Source of the DNA: Mastigamoeba balamuthi
Taxonomy: Eukaryota; Evosea; Mastigamoebida; Mastigamoebidae
DNA length: 64,000 bases
Direction of reading: 5' to 3'
Assembly (NCBI GenBank): GCA_902651635.1
Contig: CACRSC010000013.1
Coordinates: forward strand, 649,857 to 713,856
Under the pieces are notes generated by a model. The model had not been told where the DNA came from and made no database searches. It was given only the letters and a program-made list of their open reading frames with translations. How positions within the stretch are numbered: position 1 is the first letter of the stretch; each line of letters opens with the position of its first letter. The position numbers were made by a program, and so were the translations under genes. Below, one piece after another: positions 44,563 through 55,525 of the stretch.

Positions 44563-45073
44563 CAGTGATCCCACCTGTTCCGCCCGCAGTCAACAGCCAA
44601 AGTCACCAAACCCGCTTCAAGCATGTGCGGGGGCCCCCATCGTTTACTGGGGTGGACATAAGGATAGTAGGGCCGGCGACGGGCGTGCGACCGTTTCGGA
44701 CAACTCTGTGGCGTAGCGTTGAAAAACGGCACTGGAAATGCATGAGAAAAGCCATATTTCTTGGCTATTGCGGAGTGGCGGTTGTCGCGGCTTGTGGGGC
44801 ATAGCTCCCTCTCGCGTGCCCTACCTGTCAAGTGGCGCCGGCCAGTTTCGCCCTCGAGCCCGAGCGCGAGGGCGGCGAACAAACCGCCTTCATTTTGTGC
44901 GGTTGTGACAGAACACCGTTGCTATCCTCTTTATTCTAACGTCACGCAATATTTTCTATTGGTTGAGAAACATCCCAGAACACACCCCAAAAAAACCGCC
45001 CGGGTGCGTTCGTTTTCTCATTCTTAACACTCCCGCGCATCGTCACTTGATACCACACCCGTCTGTGCTCGAA
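44563..45073. other. intergenic, nothing recognised
   Basis: About 510 nt between DDX49 and the first small Cys/His gene. No supported frame, RNA gene or repeat is seen. The right half becomes AT-richer, as expected for a promoter. Confidence 0.5.
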
Positions 45074-45501
45074 ATGGCCCCTCGTTCGTGCGACTGCCCA
45101 CCGGACGTGCCCAAGCAGCCGGCCCTCGGACTCGGCGGGCTCGGCGTGGCCGTGCTCGCGGGTCTCGGGGGTCGCGACGGCGGCCGCCGCATCAGCCTGG
45201 CCGGTGCCCGCGCTCCGCAGCCCGCGGAGCCCACGTTCAAGATGACCACGCTGGTTCGCGCGGGATCTAAGCTGCACCTGCCCGACAACAAGGCGCACTG
45301 CCCCGCACTCTCGTACGACGCCAGCCCTCCGCATCGCCCTCCCCTTCACGTTTGCCTGCGTTACTTGGAATAACCAACCGGATGATATGGAAAAGGCGCT
45401 TGTGCAACTCGGGGCACGTGCGCGAGGGTACCCGCGAGCAGTTGCAGGCTGGCACCCACCACCAGTTCGCCATGTGCAAGTTCTGCAGCCGCAACCAGTG
45501 A
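45074..45501 (+). CDS. small Cys/His protein, tandem copy 1
   Basis: Two exons are likely. The first begins MAPRSCDCPPDV and ends near HCPALSYD at about 45320. The second reads KRRLCNSGHVREGTREQ and then HHQFAMCKFCSRNQ with a stop at 45501. The pattern C...C, H-C, H and C-x-x-C suggests metal binding. The family is not recognised. The order and spacing are repeated in copy 2, with strong identity including sequence past the stop (ccttggccgctcaagacagctcct). The intron boundary is unclear, as donor and acceptor are not well matched to the consensus. Confidence 0.5.
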
Positions 45502-45963
45502 TTCTACACGGTGGCTTGTCGACCAGCCGGCCAAAAGGTCACTGACCTTGGCCGCTCAAGACAGCTCCTCGTCTTCCCACCTGCCCTCCTCTCCTCCCTC
45601 GCAGCCGTATCTCCCAGCTCTTTGAGAAAAAGAGACAATGGCTCTGAGCAGCAATAAACGGGAGGAGATTTGCACAGACACACCGCACAAGAGAGAATAA
45701 GCTGTGACGGTTTCGCAATGGGTAGGACAGCCATCGCACCAGCGTCTGTGACGCGTTTTTGGCTTTTTTGACGGCCATCAGGATATCAGGCGCGCGATGG
45801 GCGTGCGACAGCTGGGCACGGCGCCTCACACTCCCGAGCCGGGCGGAGGATGCGAAACGGTCGGCAAAGGCGTTGAACATATCAACCGAAAAACGGGCAC
45901 TCAAACATACAAAAAAAACACCCGTGTGTGGTGATTGCCAACCTCCCATTCCGTGTTCGCCAG
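45502..45963. other. spacer between tandem copies 1 and 2
   Basis: It includes the downstream segment duplicated after copy 2 (near 45552-45660), followed by unique sequence. A minus-strand frame here shows no family features. Confidence 0.5.
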
Positions 45964-46367
45964 ATGGCCCCGCGCTCGTGCGACTACCCGCCGGACATGC
46001 CCTGGAAGATGGGCCTTGTCGGCGGGCGCGGCGTGGCCCCGCCCAGGAGTGGCGCCGGCCGCGGCATCAGCCTTGCCGCAGCCCGCCGCCCGCAGCAGCC
46101 CGCGGAGCCCACGTTCCAAGCGACAACCCTTGCCCGCGCGGACGCGAGGCTGCACCTGCCGGCCCACCAGGCGCATTGCCCGGCCCTCTCGTACGATTCC
46201 TCCTGTACCCCCCACCGAATTGCCCGCGTCTTCTCTTCCTCACCCGCGACATGTGGAAAAGGCGCCTCCACAACTCGGGTCACGTGCGCGAGGGTACCCG
46301 CGAGCAGTTGCAGGCCGGAACCCGCTTCCAGTTCGTACTGTGCAAGCACTGCAGGCGGTCCCAGTGA
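45964..46367 (+). CDS. small Cys/His protein, tandem copy 2
   Basis: It starts MAPRSCDYPPDMPWKM and, after an intron, reads MWKRRLHNSGHVREGTREQ and then RFQFVLCKHCRRSQ before its stop. CPALSYD is shared with copy 1 in the first exon. Compared with copy 1, the second exon has HNSGHVREG where copy 1 has CNSGHVREG, so one Cys is replaced by His. The sequence after the stop repeats that of copy 1 for about 100 nt. Its function is unknown. A conserved second exon with a C-x-x-C pair near the end suggests selection on a small zinc-binding fold (inference). Confidence 0.5.
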
Positions 46368-46699
46368 TTCCGCCCCAGCCCGTTGGTGCATGTCGACCAG
46401 CATGGCCGAAGGTCGCAGAAATGCAGACCTTGGCCGCTCAAGACAGCTCCTCCTCGTCTCCCCGCCGGCCCAACTCTCCTCCCTCGCAGCCGTCTCTCCC
46501 AGCTCCCAGGGAAAGCCACCGGCTGTATGAAAACAATGAACCAAACTCAGATGGCCGAATTAAACTGTGTTCTGGGAATCCTTGAAGAACCGAACCGGTG
46601 TGGGGCCCACCCTGTTTCTTCCGATGGCCCACACACGGATACAGCGACACACGTATACGGATTGACGTATTGGCAGACCCTGACGCGGCCTTAGCCGCC

Positions 46700-46933
46700 C
46701 CAGTGCAGCCCCAGATTGCCCAGCTGATTGAATTCTGCCCCGCCCGGCGCCAGCATCAAATTGCTCTGCTCTTGCGTACGACTCTGCCCATTTATCCTCC
46801 GAATTTGTCTCTAACGGGGCGTCGCAACAGACAGCTGGCCAACGCCAAGCACGTTCGCACGGGAACCCGCACTGAACTGAACACGTAAGGCCGTCTTTAC
46901 GACCTGTGTTCCAAGTGCAAGCGCTACCACTGA
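46700..46933 (+). pseudogene. small Cys/His protein, decayed copy 3
   Basis: A third, more diverged copy is seen as RRNRQLANAKHVRTGTRTEL followed, past an in-frame stop, by RLYDLCSKCKRYH with a stop at 46933. The order HVR.GTR...C-x-x-C is that of copies 1 and 2. A possible first exon with EFCPARRQH lies near 46730. The in-frame stop within the conserved segment and the lack of a clean first exon argue for a pseudogene, unless unusual splicing removes the stop. Confidence 0.45.
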
Positions 46934-47057
46934 TAATCCTGGGCTTGTCGTCCAGGCACCGCAACACAGAGCGCGCACCCACAGCTGAGGGTCACATTCA
47001 ACAAGGCGTGCCACAGGCAAATTATTGAGAGGTTGAACTGCGGAGCCCACGGGATGA

Positions 47058-48627
47058 TCACTTGCCATCCGCCCACGATTCCAGCACAGCGCTGGTGCTC
47101 ATCCAGGCGGACACAGCTCTTTCGGATGCGGGCGACGACTTGAGCCCTCTGAGCCACTTGCTGAAGTTCGCCTGGTCGATGCCGTGCTGCTTGCAGAACG
47201 CGCTCTGTGTGCCCTTCCAGTTCTGTGCATACCACTCCCTGAGCTCCGCCGGGTTGCGATCTGCGGAGCAGGAGGACTGCCTCGGCGACGGCGACGACTG
47301 TGCGACATTCTGTCGGCAGACATGGTCTGCGTTCGACGAGACATCCTGGGCCTCGTGCGACACGGCCTGCTTCTCTGGCGTGCAGTTGCTGCCGAGGCAC
47401 TGCGTCTTATAGTGCCTCCACGACGGCGACTGCGAAGCCTCGTCTGTCTTGCAGCTCCACCCGAACCCGAACCCGAACCCTCCCCCCACCGCCTTGTGCC
47501 CCGTCGACGACTCGGCCGTCTGCCCCGTGCGGATAGGGCTGCAGAGGCCACAGCCGAAGCCCTGCCCTTTCTGTCCGCGGCTCTCTGCCACCTCGCACTT
47601 CGAGGGGCTTTGCTCGTCACGACCCGGAGCCGCAGAGCACTTGGCAGACACCGTCGACGACGCCGCGACGTACGAGAGCACGTCGGGGTCCGGGCTCGCC
47701 GCGGCTGTGCCGAGGTGCGTCACCGCGACAGGCGACGCCGCGCACACCCGGGAGACACTGGGAGCCCGCATAGGCGTCGCGGTGGCCTCGCCGGCCCCGC
47801 AAGAAGCCTCGGTCTCGTCGACTGCGGTCCCCTCCGTGCACGCCGCGCCTATGGACTGCGCCCACTGCGAGACGGCGCGGGCAGAGGCGGGGGACCTCTT
47901 GATGCCGCGGCGCCACTTGGAGAAGTTGGCCTGGTCGATCTGGTACTCGCGGCAGAACTCAGCGTGCGTCCCCGCCCACCGCTGGTCGTAGAGCTCGCGC
48001 AGCCTCTCCTCCCTGCCCTCGGCGCTCCGCTCCGCCCTCGACAGCGCCGGCGCGCGCTGCGACTCCTCGCGCTCCCTCTCGCACTCCTCCGCGAGCTCGG
48101 GGCTCCCGGGCGCGACCTCGCGGGCCACCTGCGAGGGCTCCTTGGCCTCGATGCGCCCGACGGGCCCCGCGCTGGCCCACTGCCTGCGCCACGCCGAGGC
48201 GGTGCTGGCGGCCTCGACGACGAAGCGGTCGAGCGACACCACGTCGATGCGCGCCGACGGCAGGCGCTCGGCCAGCGAGCAGAGGGCGAAGGTGAGGTTG
48301 GCGTCGGCGGCGCCCACGACGAGGTTGGCCGCGCGGACGATCGACAGGTGCAGGAAGCGCTCGGCGGACCTGCCGAGGCTCTCGAGCGCGGCCGCGTTGG
48401 GCGGCGCGTACGAGCAGAACACCAGGGCGCAGGTGTCCTGCGCGGAACCGTGAGAGACCGAGGGCGTGGCGCGGGAGACGCGGTGCCTTGCAGAGGTCGG
48501 GGCGGCTCAGGAAGGACTTGACGGCGACGAGCGAATTGTCGCCGTCTACCAGCAGGACGCGCGCCGCGGGCCGCTCCTGGCACTTCTCGACCACACGCCG
48601 CACTGAGAGCACGAGGGGTTCGCCCAT
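47058..48627 (-). CDS. NYN-like domain protein with two HTH-like repeats
   Basis: The first exon (from 48627) reads MGEPLVLSVRR...ARVLLVDGDNSLVAVKSFL. After an intron near 48435-48535 the protein continues ALVFCSYAPPNAAALE, LVVGAADANLTFALCSLAE and RIDVVSLDRFVVEA. The DGDN and D-A-N-L positions fit an NYN/PIN-like ribonuclease fold. A charged linker leads to the first repeat, LRELYDQRWAGTHAEFC then IDQANFSKWRRGIKRSPAS. After about 170 residues of low-complexity linker rich in S, A and G comes the second, LREWYAQNWKGTQSAFC then IDQANFSKWLRGLKSSPAS. The repeats look like helix-turn-helix units, with IDQANFSKW as the likely recognition helix. About 480 residues. NYN domains pair with LOTUS domains in MARF1-type proteins; this pairing is different. 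It may bind and cut RNA (inference). Confidence 0.6.
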
Positions 48628-48822
48628 TGCGTGGGGTTTGGTTTGTGGACAAAGAATCCCATTAAAGGACCCGCGAATCTTGGGAACAGGATTGTTATTC
48701 CTTCTCCGTGAATCTTGGTTGTGGAGAAATCAAGCGCGATTCCCGGAATCCAATTTCCCAAGACAATTGTATTTTCTGATTGCTTATGCACATGGCTGTA
48801 GCAGAGGCTCCTGGATCGGTTG

Positions 48823-50490
48823 CTACTGCTGGGCCTTGGGGGCATAGCCGAGCCTGTAGAGCCAGTCCACGATCAATGTCGACATGCCCAGCCCCTCCTC
48901 GCCAAACGCCTTGCCAGTGAGAGGGTCGTAGTGCTCCCACACGCCAGAGCTCTTGTACAGGTCAGCCCACCGGTCCACAATCTGCCTGGCCTCTGTTTCG
49001 TACCCGTGCTTCACCAGAGCCTCGACGACGAACCAGTTCATCATCGGCCACGTAGGGCCACGCCACAGCAGGCCCAGCGCCTTGATAATCGGGAACCCAT
49101 GCTCAAACGACGGGGAATCCGCAGAAACAGATGGAATCGGGTACTTGGTGAAGAACTGCGACAGAATGCGGGTTAGATGGGGCACCAGGGGTCTGCTCAC
49201 CTTCGAGGGGTTCATAATCTGACCATACACGAGCGAGTCCTGGAGCTTCTTGGGAATGCTGTCCAACAGCAACGGGAGCAGGCTCTGAACAGTCTCCACG
49301 GTCGACTTGGCACGCTTGCCCATCTTGTCGTGGAACGTAGTCACAAATCGACCCACGCTGTCGTCCCACATGATACCCAAGATAGCGGCCTCTGCAACCG
49401 ACTGTCTCTGCCGGCAGTGTGCTGCGCTCTTGAGATCTGATATCTGCTCGGCCAGATCCGCGAGAACGCCCCACCCACTGGCATAGATCGAGTTCACAGC
49501 TATGTCCTGCACCAAGAAGTACCCAGCAATCAGCTCGAAGGGCTCCTTCTTCTGGCCCAAGATAGCATCTTGGTCCCAGTTGTACTTGTGCCTGCAGACA
49601 GTCAGTCACTCGCGAATTGCATTCGACAGAGGGGATCTTACTTGTACTGGTAGATAAGAGACGTGAACTTGGGGTACAAGTCCAGCCAATTGGGCTTCGC
49701 CTTGTGCACGTTGAACGCGAGGTCATATGCAGGGCTGGCGTCCAGGCCGCTCTCCCATCCGTGAATGATGGTCACGAGGCCATCGCCATCAGGATCGCGC
49801 TTCTCTATAGGAGGGAAATGACGTCAGTACTCTGAAAAACACCCTCAGACAGTTGTTCCTTACCTGCCCACCAGTCGAAAAACCTGATCAGGGGTGGAAG
49901 GAACTCCCTGAGGAGTCCGGCGTCGTGTGTGGCGTCCCAGATTGCGCGCAGCGAGTAGGCGATAACGGGCGTCTGAGTGAGGTCCGTGTAGTCCTCGGTG
50001 GTCCACTTCTTCGACGTCTGGTTGGGCTTGCTCATCCAGTTGGTGATCTCCGCCACCCGACCGTTGGGCAGCTGGTAGTGCAGCAGCGTTCTCATGTCCA
50101 GGATTGCGTTAGTGACGTTCCTGTGCGACCACGACTGGGAGAGATGAATGGCGTGAGAAACTGAGATTGATTTTGGGGCCACAATTGCGTTTTTTGAATT
50201 GCGTACGATCATGTGGGCGCCACTGTCCCAGAGCCACTGGCTGGGCCCGTACTTGGTGCCCGCGGGCTGGTAGAAGTGGAAGGGGAAGCCGTCCTTCGTC
50301 CCTGTGACCTCGTTCGACGACAGGTAGCTGTAGCAGGTCTCGACGATTTCCTCCGGAGTGGTGGGGTTGGGCCTCGAGCCTTGCGAGCCCAGCACCTGCC
50401 GTTGGCTTCGAGTCAGCCGGACCCGAGCACACAGCGACGGGTACGCACGTGAAGAAAGAGCAACGCAAGAACGACAGATGGCGCTGCCAT
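48823..50490 (-). CDS. secreted GH63-like glycosidase (mannosylglycerate hydrolase type)
   Basis: Exon 1 (from 50490) holds a signal peptide start (MAAPSVVLALLFLHV). After an intron with a GCTGAC branch the protein runs VLGSQGSRPNPTTPEE. Motifs of the GH63 (alpha/alpha)6 barrel follow: SQWLWDSGAHMIVRN, DGDGLVTIIHGWESGLDASP, KYNWDQDAILGQKK, RGPTWPMMNWFVVEAL and GLGMSTLIVDWLYRLGY. The GWESGLDASP and GPTWPMMNW segments fit mannosylglycerate hydrolase or related bacterial GH63 enzymes better than processing glucosidase I. About 490 residues in four exons. The signal peptide suggests export or the endomembrane system. Substrate is unproven; mannosylglycerate, glucosylglycerate or an oligosaccharide are options. 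Confidence 0.75.
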
Positions 50491-50759
50491 GTGTGTCTCA
50501 CTCTCGATCAACAGAGGGTGTGGGCCGTTGAATCGCTGAATACCCGTGCGGGGGTAGAATCGCGGGGCGAGAACGCTAGAAATTCCGGCGAAGTGCCAAA
50601 ATGACAGGTGTCCACGTACGCAAACGGTACCACTGTCCCGATTTGCACATGCACGCTGTGATGAAGCCGTGACGTTGCCGGCTACTCGACGCTCGTCAGC
50701 AGCCAGATATCTCTGTGGCGCGATATCTTGTCAGATTTTTGTCAGCAAGAAGCGCTCTG

Positions 50760-51629
50760 ATGGAGACCGCGTTGGTGCGCGCAGGGCTGAGCCGCCTGGG
50801 CTCGCCGTACACCGCCCTCGAGGACTCGCAGTGGCTCCCCCTCCTCGACTGGCTGGCGCAGTGCTGCCACACGGGCAGGCGCCCCTCCAGCCCGCCGGCG
50901 CCGTCGGCTGCGGCCCTCGCCCCCGCGCTCGCTGCCTGCGGCGTCGCCGACCCCGCCGCGCTCATCTCCCGCCGCCTCGACCCCGCCCGCGAGGCCCGCG
51001 CGCTCCTGCTCCTCGTCCACACAGCGGAATCTGCCACGTCACCGCGCGAATCCGCGAGATTCTCGTCGGCGCTGGCGCGCGCGGCGGCGCTGGCCGGCGC
51101 GTCCGGCGCCTTCGGGGCCCCCGCGGCCTTGCTGGCGCCCGGCGACTGGCCCGCGGACGCCGCCCCCGTCACGGCCGAGGGCTGCGACGCGGCGCTGTGC
51201 GACGTGGAGGCGCGGCTGTCGGCCAGCACCGCGGGCGCCGCCGCCGCCTCTGTGCTGCTCGCGACGTCGCCGTCCAAGCGCCCGCGCTCGCCGGACCCGG
51301 GCGCTGCCGACGCGCCGTCCGCCGCGCCGTCCTCGATCCAGGGCGCGCTGGTGGCCGCCGTGGAGTTCGCGCGCGGGTGGCCCGAGGAGGCGCGGGCCTA
51401 CGCGGTGGGCGCGCGGGGGGCCGAGGACCCGGCGAGGCTCGGCGCGGGGGCGGCAGAGGCGGCGCGGGGGCAGGAGGCCGCGTGCTGGGCGCTGGCGGAG
51501 GCGCGGGCGCAGCACCAGAGGGTCGCGCGGGCGCAGGCCAGGCTCGAGGAGGCCCTGGCCGAGCTGGCCGCGGCGCGCGAGCTGCCCACGTACGAGGACG
51601 AGCTCGCGCAGCTGCGCTGCGTCAGATAG
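50760..51629 (+). CDS. Ala-rich protein with C-terminal coiled coil, family unknown
   Basis: A single open frame from ATG 50760 (METALVRAGLSRLGS) to 51629 gives about 289 residues. A non-ATG extension to 50715 is unlikely. The N-terminal 60 residues look like a folded helical unit (ALEDSQWLPLLDWLAQCC). The middle is low-complexity Ala/Pro/Ser with one basic patch (SPSKRPRSP). The last 90 residues form a likely coiled coil (QHQRVARAQARLEEALAELA) ending YEDELAQLRC. The plan recalls augmin or centrosomal subunits, but no motif proves it. It is divergent from the GH63 gene. Confidence 0.5.
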   Translation: METALVRAGLSRLGSPYTALEDSQWLPLLDWLAQCCHTGRRPSSPPAPSAAALAPALAACGVADPAALISRRLDPAREARALLLLVHTAESATSPRESARFSSALARAAALAGASGAFGAPAALLAPGDWPADAAPVTAEGCDAALCDVEARLSASTAGAAAASVLLATSPSKRPRSPDPGAADAPSAAPSSIQGALVAAVEFARGWPEEARAYAVGARGAEDPARLGAGAAEAARGQEAACWALAEARAQHQRVARAQARLEEALAELAAARELPTYEDELAQLRCVR

Positions 51630-52766
51630 AGCAATTGAATTCGTATTTCATATTCAATTTGGATTTTTCGGCCCTGGGGGAGCTTCCGCTTCTTACTCTG
51701 AGACGGTTCTCAGTCTCAGTTGTCGATATTCCAGTATAATCAGGCCAATGGAGATTTCGCGAGAATAGCGCACCACAGAAAGAATCAATTGAGACTGACG
51801 CGTGAATCTCGTTGAGAGTCTCGTCTCGTCTTTGCATTGGAGCATTGACCACACGTCCTTCCTTTGCATTTGCGAATGGAAAGAGCTGGTTGCTGTCTGC
51901 CAGGCAGAGACCACCTGGGAGCTCCTCACTGGCTGTTATCCTGCACAGGACAGTGAGTGCACGTGCGCCAACAGTGAGCCCTTAGGGCGGCACGACTCCA
52001 TCGAGGATAAGCGCCACGGGAGAGCGTTCATGCTGGGCCCGCCGGAGCGAGTAAGGATGACGAGGACGACGAGTGCAGCGATGGATATGATGACAATGGG
52101 GCTGTCAAAGTGCCTGCAACTGAAAGTGCAGTGGCCCCTGAGCTGCCACAGTGCCTCTGCAAAAAGGAAGTCGAGTGCCGTGGTACTGAGCACGGAAGGA
52201 GAAGGCATCACTCTCTGATGCACGAGAATGCCTCTATGCTGATCCCAGAATGAGGCACCCTGATCTCATCGAGGGACCAGAGTCACGCCCGTGCCGCAGG
52301 GGTAACGGGCAGCAACTGCGTAATGGCCGCTATGTGCACCATATCGCACTACGCTCACAGGAGGCGATGCTCAGGTTCTCTACTCTGGACCGGGCCATTC
52401 TCTTCTGGAAGTTGTCAAGCCTCCGTTGCTGAACCCAACGAGGTGCGCACCACACACTCTCACGATGAAGGCGAGAATGAGTCCCCAGTCCTGCACATTC
52501 TACGGTTACGGCTCACACAACATCAAACACGTTATTTCGGCGAACAAACAAAGAAGCTGTCTACATACGTTATCCACGGTGCCAGATAAAACAATCGAAT
52601 TCCGGTTTCATACACCAATGGATTCGTCTGCCCTTTAAACCTGTGCACCTGCTGGTGGCAGCGCGAGCTCCACCGCGAGAAAAGGGAGACAAAATTGCAG
52701 CCGAGGGGGGCAACGCAGGATACTCAGCGAGAGATCAGGCAGTTGGTTCAATTGCAGCCGGGCCGG
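51630..52766. other. 1.1 kb gap without a supported gene
   Basis: Composition is more balanced than in the flanking genes. Frames of 60-140 codons appear on both strands but share no motif. A minus-strand hydrophobic stretch (PIVIISIAALVVLVILT) near 52.05-52.1 kb could be the membrane span of a broken receptor gene, since several receptors here have similar spans followed by polar tails. I found no matching ectodomain. Confidence 0.4.
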
Positions 52767-53540
52767 ATGAGTACAGGAGTGTTGGCGCTGGTTCTGGCGA
52801 AGCTGCAGAGCAGCCAGGACGTGCACTCGGCGAGGGCCGTCTGCAAGTCGTGGCGAGACGCCGTGGCAGAGTGCTGCCCAGCGTCGCACTGCTGCTGGCG
52901 CAGCCCACACCAGCGCCTCGTACTGACGTCCAAGCGCTCGTGGACCACCACCAACGCCAGCATCCGCGTGGTGTCCCGCGTTGTGCTGTGCCCTCTGGGC
53001 TGCGGTGTCGGCTCCCGGGTCGTCTGGACCACCGCCACCGACGACGACTCGGACGTTGCAGGCCAGATGTCGTCTGTCTCCACAGGCGGGCTCGACATCG
53101 AAAGCTGCGTGCTCCTGGACCAGCTGCACGACTTGGCCAAGCGCGCTGCTGAACTGTTCAGCGGGCGCCAGAGCCTGCGCTGGTGCGCGCCGGGGGAGTA
53201 CGTGATGGAGCTTCCCCGCTGGGTGACGGGGCTCGACAAGGACGAGGAGAGCTGCTTCTCGGAGCGCTACCGACTTGCCCTATCGGGGTTGGGCGGCGAT
53301 ATGGGCGACGTGGAGCTCTCGATGTCCGTCACCACCGATGATGTGGAGCTCTCGCATCTCCCTCGTGCTGCCGGAAAGTTGTTCGACGCTATCGGTCAAC
53401 TGCTGCGGTCGGCAAAGGCCGGCGGATCGCAGAACCCATCAGAGAGCAGCGGCGAGGAATCAAGTGGCAGCGACACCACGGACGGGGTGAAGCGCCATGC
53501 TGAGGAAGCGCAAGGGAACAACAAAAAACAGCGCATATAA
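52767..53540 (+). CDS. F-box protein
   Basis: A single exon from ATG 52767 to 53540 gives about 257 residues. The N-terminus reads MSTGVLALVLAKLQ, then VHSARAVCKSWRDAVAECC, which fits the F-box pattern (L..il..l....l...r.VCk.W......). After it come about 150 residues without recognised repeats, including [19 protein letters not shown]. The tail is acidic and Ser-rich (SGEESSGSDTTDG) and ends in a basic KKQRI. F-box proteins recruit substrates to SCF ubiquitin ligases. The substrate module is not recognisable. Confidence 0.6.
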   Translation: MSTGVLALVLAKLQSSQDVHSARAVCKSWRDAVAECCPASHCCWRSPHQRLVLTSKRSWTTTNASIRVVSRVVLCPLGCGVGSRVVWTTATDDDSDVAGQMSSVSTGGLDIESCVLLDQLHDLAKRAAELFSGRQSLRWCAPGEYVMELPRWVTGLDKDEESCFSERYRLALSGLGGDMGDVELSMSVTTDDVELSHLPRAAGKLFDAIGQLLRSAKAGGSQNPSESSGEESSGSDTTDGVKRHAEEAQGNNKKQRI

Positions 53541-53665
53541 GAGTTTAAGAGGAGGCTGGGCATTGGTGCGGTGGCTGAAATCGGACGGTAGGCAACACGA
53601 AACGAACTGTGTTATGCCTAATTCGCGGTCTGTTCACACGTATTTGTTCAACGTCAAGCTTATGT

Positions 53666-55525
53666 TTACTCGGCACCGCCACCAGCGTAGGCCGGGTTGA
53701 CAGCCTCCCTGTCGTTCCCCCTGTGCAGCGGGTTGTTCTGCGCCGACTGGAGAAATGTCAGTTTGTGTGGACTGCCGGCTACTCCGTACCATGTTCTTTG
53801 ACAGCTTGTCGATCAGTCCGAGCTTGTATGCGGTGTAGGCGGACACGGACAGGAAAATGAGCACTCCGACAACTGCTGCAATGATGATCGCTGCGATGAT
53901 CCCCCCGGCGATTGCGGCAGCAACCGAGTTGAAGTGATACACGGACGCTGGGGAATCGTGGTAAGTCAGACGATTGTTCATCCCCAATCAGAGAATTTCG
54001 TACGCTTCGGGCATGCGACGGAGATCAGCGTGGAGAGGAGGGTCCTGAGCTGCGCCCAGCTGTTCACGTCGAAAATGTAGCTGTCGTTGGTGGCGAGCAA
54101 CTGAAGATCATCCTTGTGGTAGTCTCCAATTCCAATGCCAACAACGAGGTCGGCAACAGCTGCATCAGGTCAGATATGTTAGTATCACCGCATGAGGCAG
54201 TTTATTGAGATACCTCTCATGACCGGGACGCTGTTGTTCAGGTACGCCTGTGACTGAGCCGAAGGTGTACGGCCATTGCCAGGCCAGTTGTTCGCTCCGT
54301 CCGTTATGAGGACGGCGATCTTCTTCGGCACAGTCTTAACCGACTTGGGCCTGGGCAGTTGGTTCTGAATTGAACGTGAGGCACGAATGGAGGGTATGGT
54401 GTTCCACCTTGAAGAGTTCAGCTCCTGTCTTAAGCGCACAGCCGATGCAGGTGGCGCCGCCCTCCGAAGCAGAACCTGGATTCGTGTCCTGTGAGCCGGG
54501 AAGGTGAATTTATCGCGTTGCCGTGCCTGTTATGGCGTCGAGAATGTCCTGCTTATTGTTGCTAAGCGCGATCAGCAGACGCGCCTCTGTTGAGAACTGC
54601 ACGAAGCCGAAGTTCGCTCCCTTGTCGGACACGTCGAAACTGTTGACGAGAGACGTGGAGAAATCGATGGCATTTGCCCACTCAGACTTTACCGACCCCG
54701 AGTCGTCGATGACTGTTGCCCCCCAGATGGTGTGTGAGTCGCGGGAGCCACAACGACTGGCAGTAAACTCACTGACGACGATGTCGAGGACGCCCTTGCA
54801 GGTGGCTGCGGGGCAATCCCAGCTGCCGGGAGGGACGTTGGTGGTGCCGTCGGGCTTCGTTGCCCAGTTGCTAAACTTCCACCTGGTGCCGTCGGTGAAC
54901 TCCACCTTGCACACGTGCGACTCGTCGTCGACCCACAGCAGCGATATACCCTCGGGGTCGCTCGACCTCTGGTATTGCTTGCAGTCGCCGTCCGTCTTGC
55001 CAGTGGCCGAGTCCGACGAGGTCACAAACAGGCGGAAGAGGTCTATGGGGAGGGGGGAAGCTGCATGAGATGTGCTGCGCGAACGGAGTCGGTCTGGCCC
55101 GCCATTCCGGGCCCCTCACTCCTGCGTACCCGCTGCGTAGATGTCGGCTGTACATTCCTTCTTGGTCCTGATGTACCGGCTCATCGACTTGAAGTCGTAG
55201 AGCATTTTGGTGTCGCCGAGGTCGAAGTACGCAAACCTCATCGTCGACGTCTCAGAGTAGTTGTACGCCATCGTTCCCGACTGGTCTTTCTGTATGCCAG
55301 AGGTGTGGGGGGTGAGGGGAAGAGACCTTGTGGGGGCGCAACAGCACCGCCGGGTTTATACAAAAAAACCGGCGGAAATAAGCAAGTGGTGAGCGAAAGA
55401 TGAAGTACCGAGGACGGCGAGTTGGTGATGGAGATGTCCGCGACGAACCAGTGGTCCGTGCTCAGCGCGTGCGACACGCATACGAGCGCGAGCGCGGCGA
55501 CCAGAATCGAATCTGTTGGGCGCAT
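53666..55525 (-). CDS. single-pass receptor with vWA domain
   Basis: A signal peptide (MRPTDSILVAALALVCVSHA) opens the protein. The next exons hold MAYNYSETSTMRFAYFD and KTDGDCKQYQRSSDPEGIS, which look like a Cys-containing extracellular unit. The vWA domain follows near 54.7-54.1 kb, with a MIDAS-like VIDDSGSVKSEW (DxSxS), NFGFVQFSTEA and KIAVLITDGANNW. A last vWA strand reads VVGIGIGDYHKDDLQLLA. Then come a membrane span (AAAIAGGIIAAIIIAAVVG) and, through a short last intron, a tail with NNPLHRGNDREAVNPAY. Seven or more introns. The MIDAS residues look complete, so metal-dependent ligand binding is plausible. It resembles integrin-like or TRAP-like adhesins in layout. Confidence 0.75.

Noticed and set aside
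43349-44593. 414-codon minus-strand frame
   Set aside because: It is antisense to DDX49, which has all helicase motifs.
51802-52218. 138-codon plus-strand frame in the 1.1 kb gap
   Set aside because: No motif, no splice-linked neighbour and a competing minus-strand hydrophobic stretch; it is not enough to call a gene.
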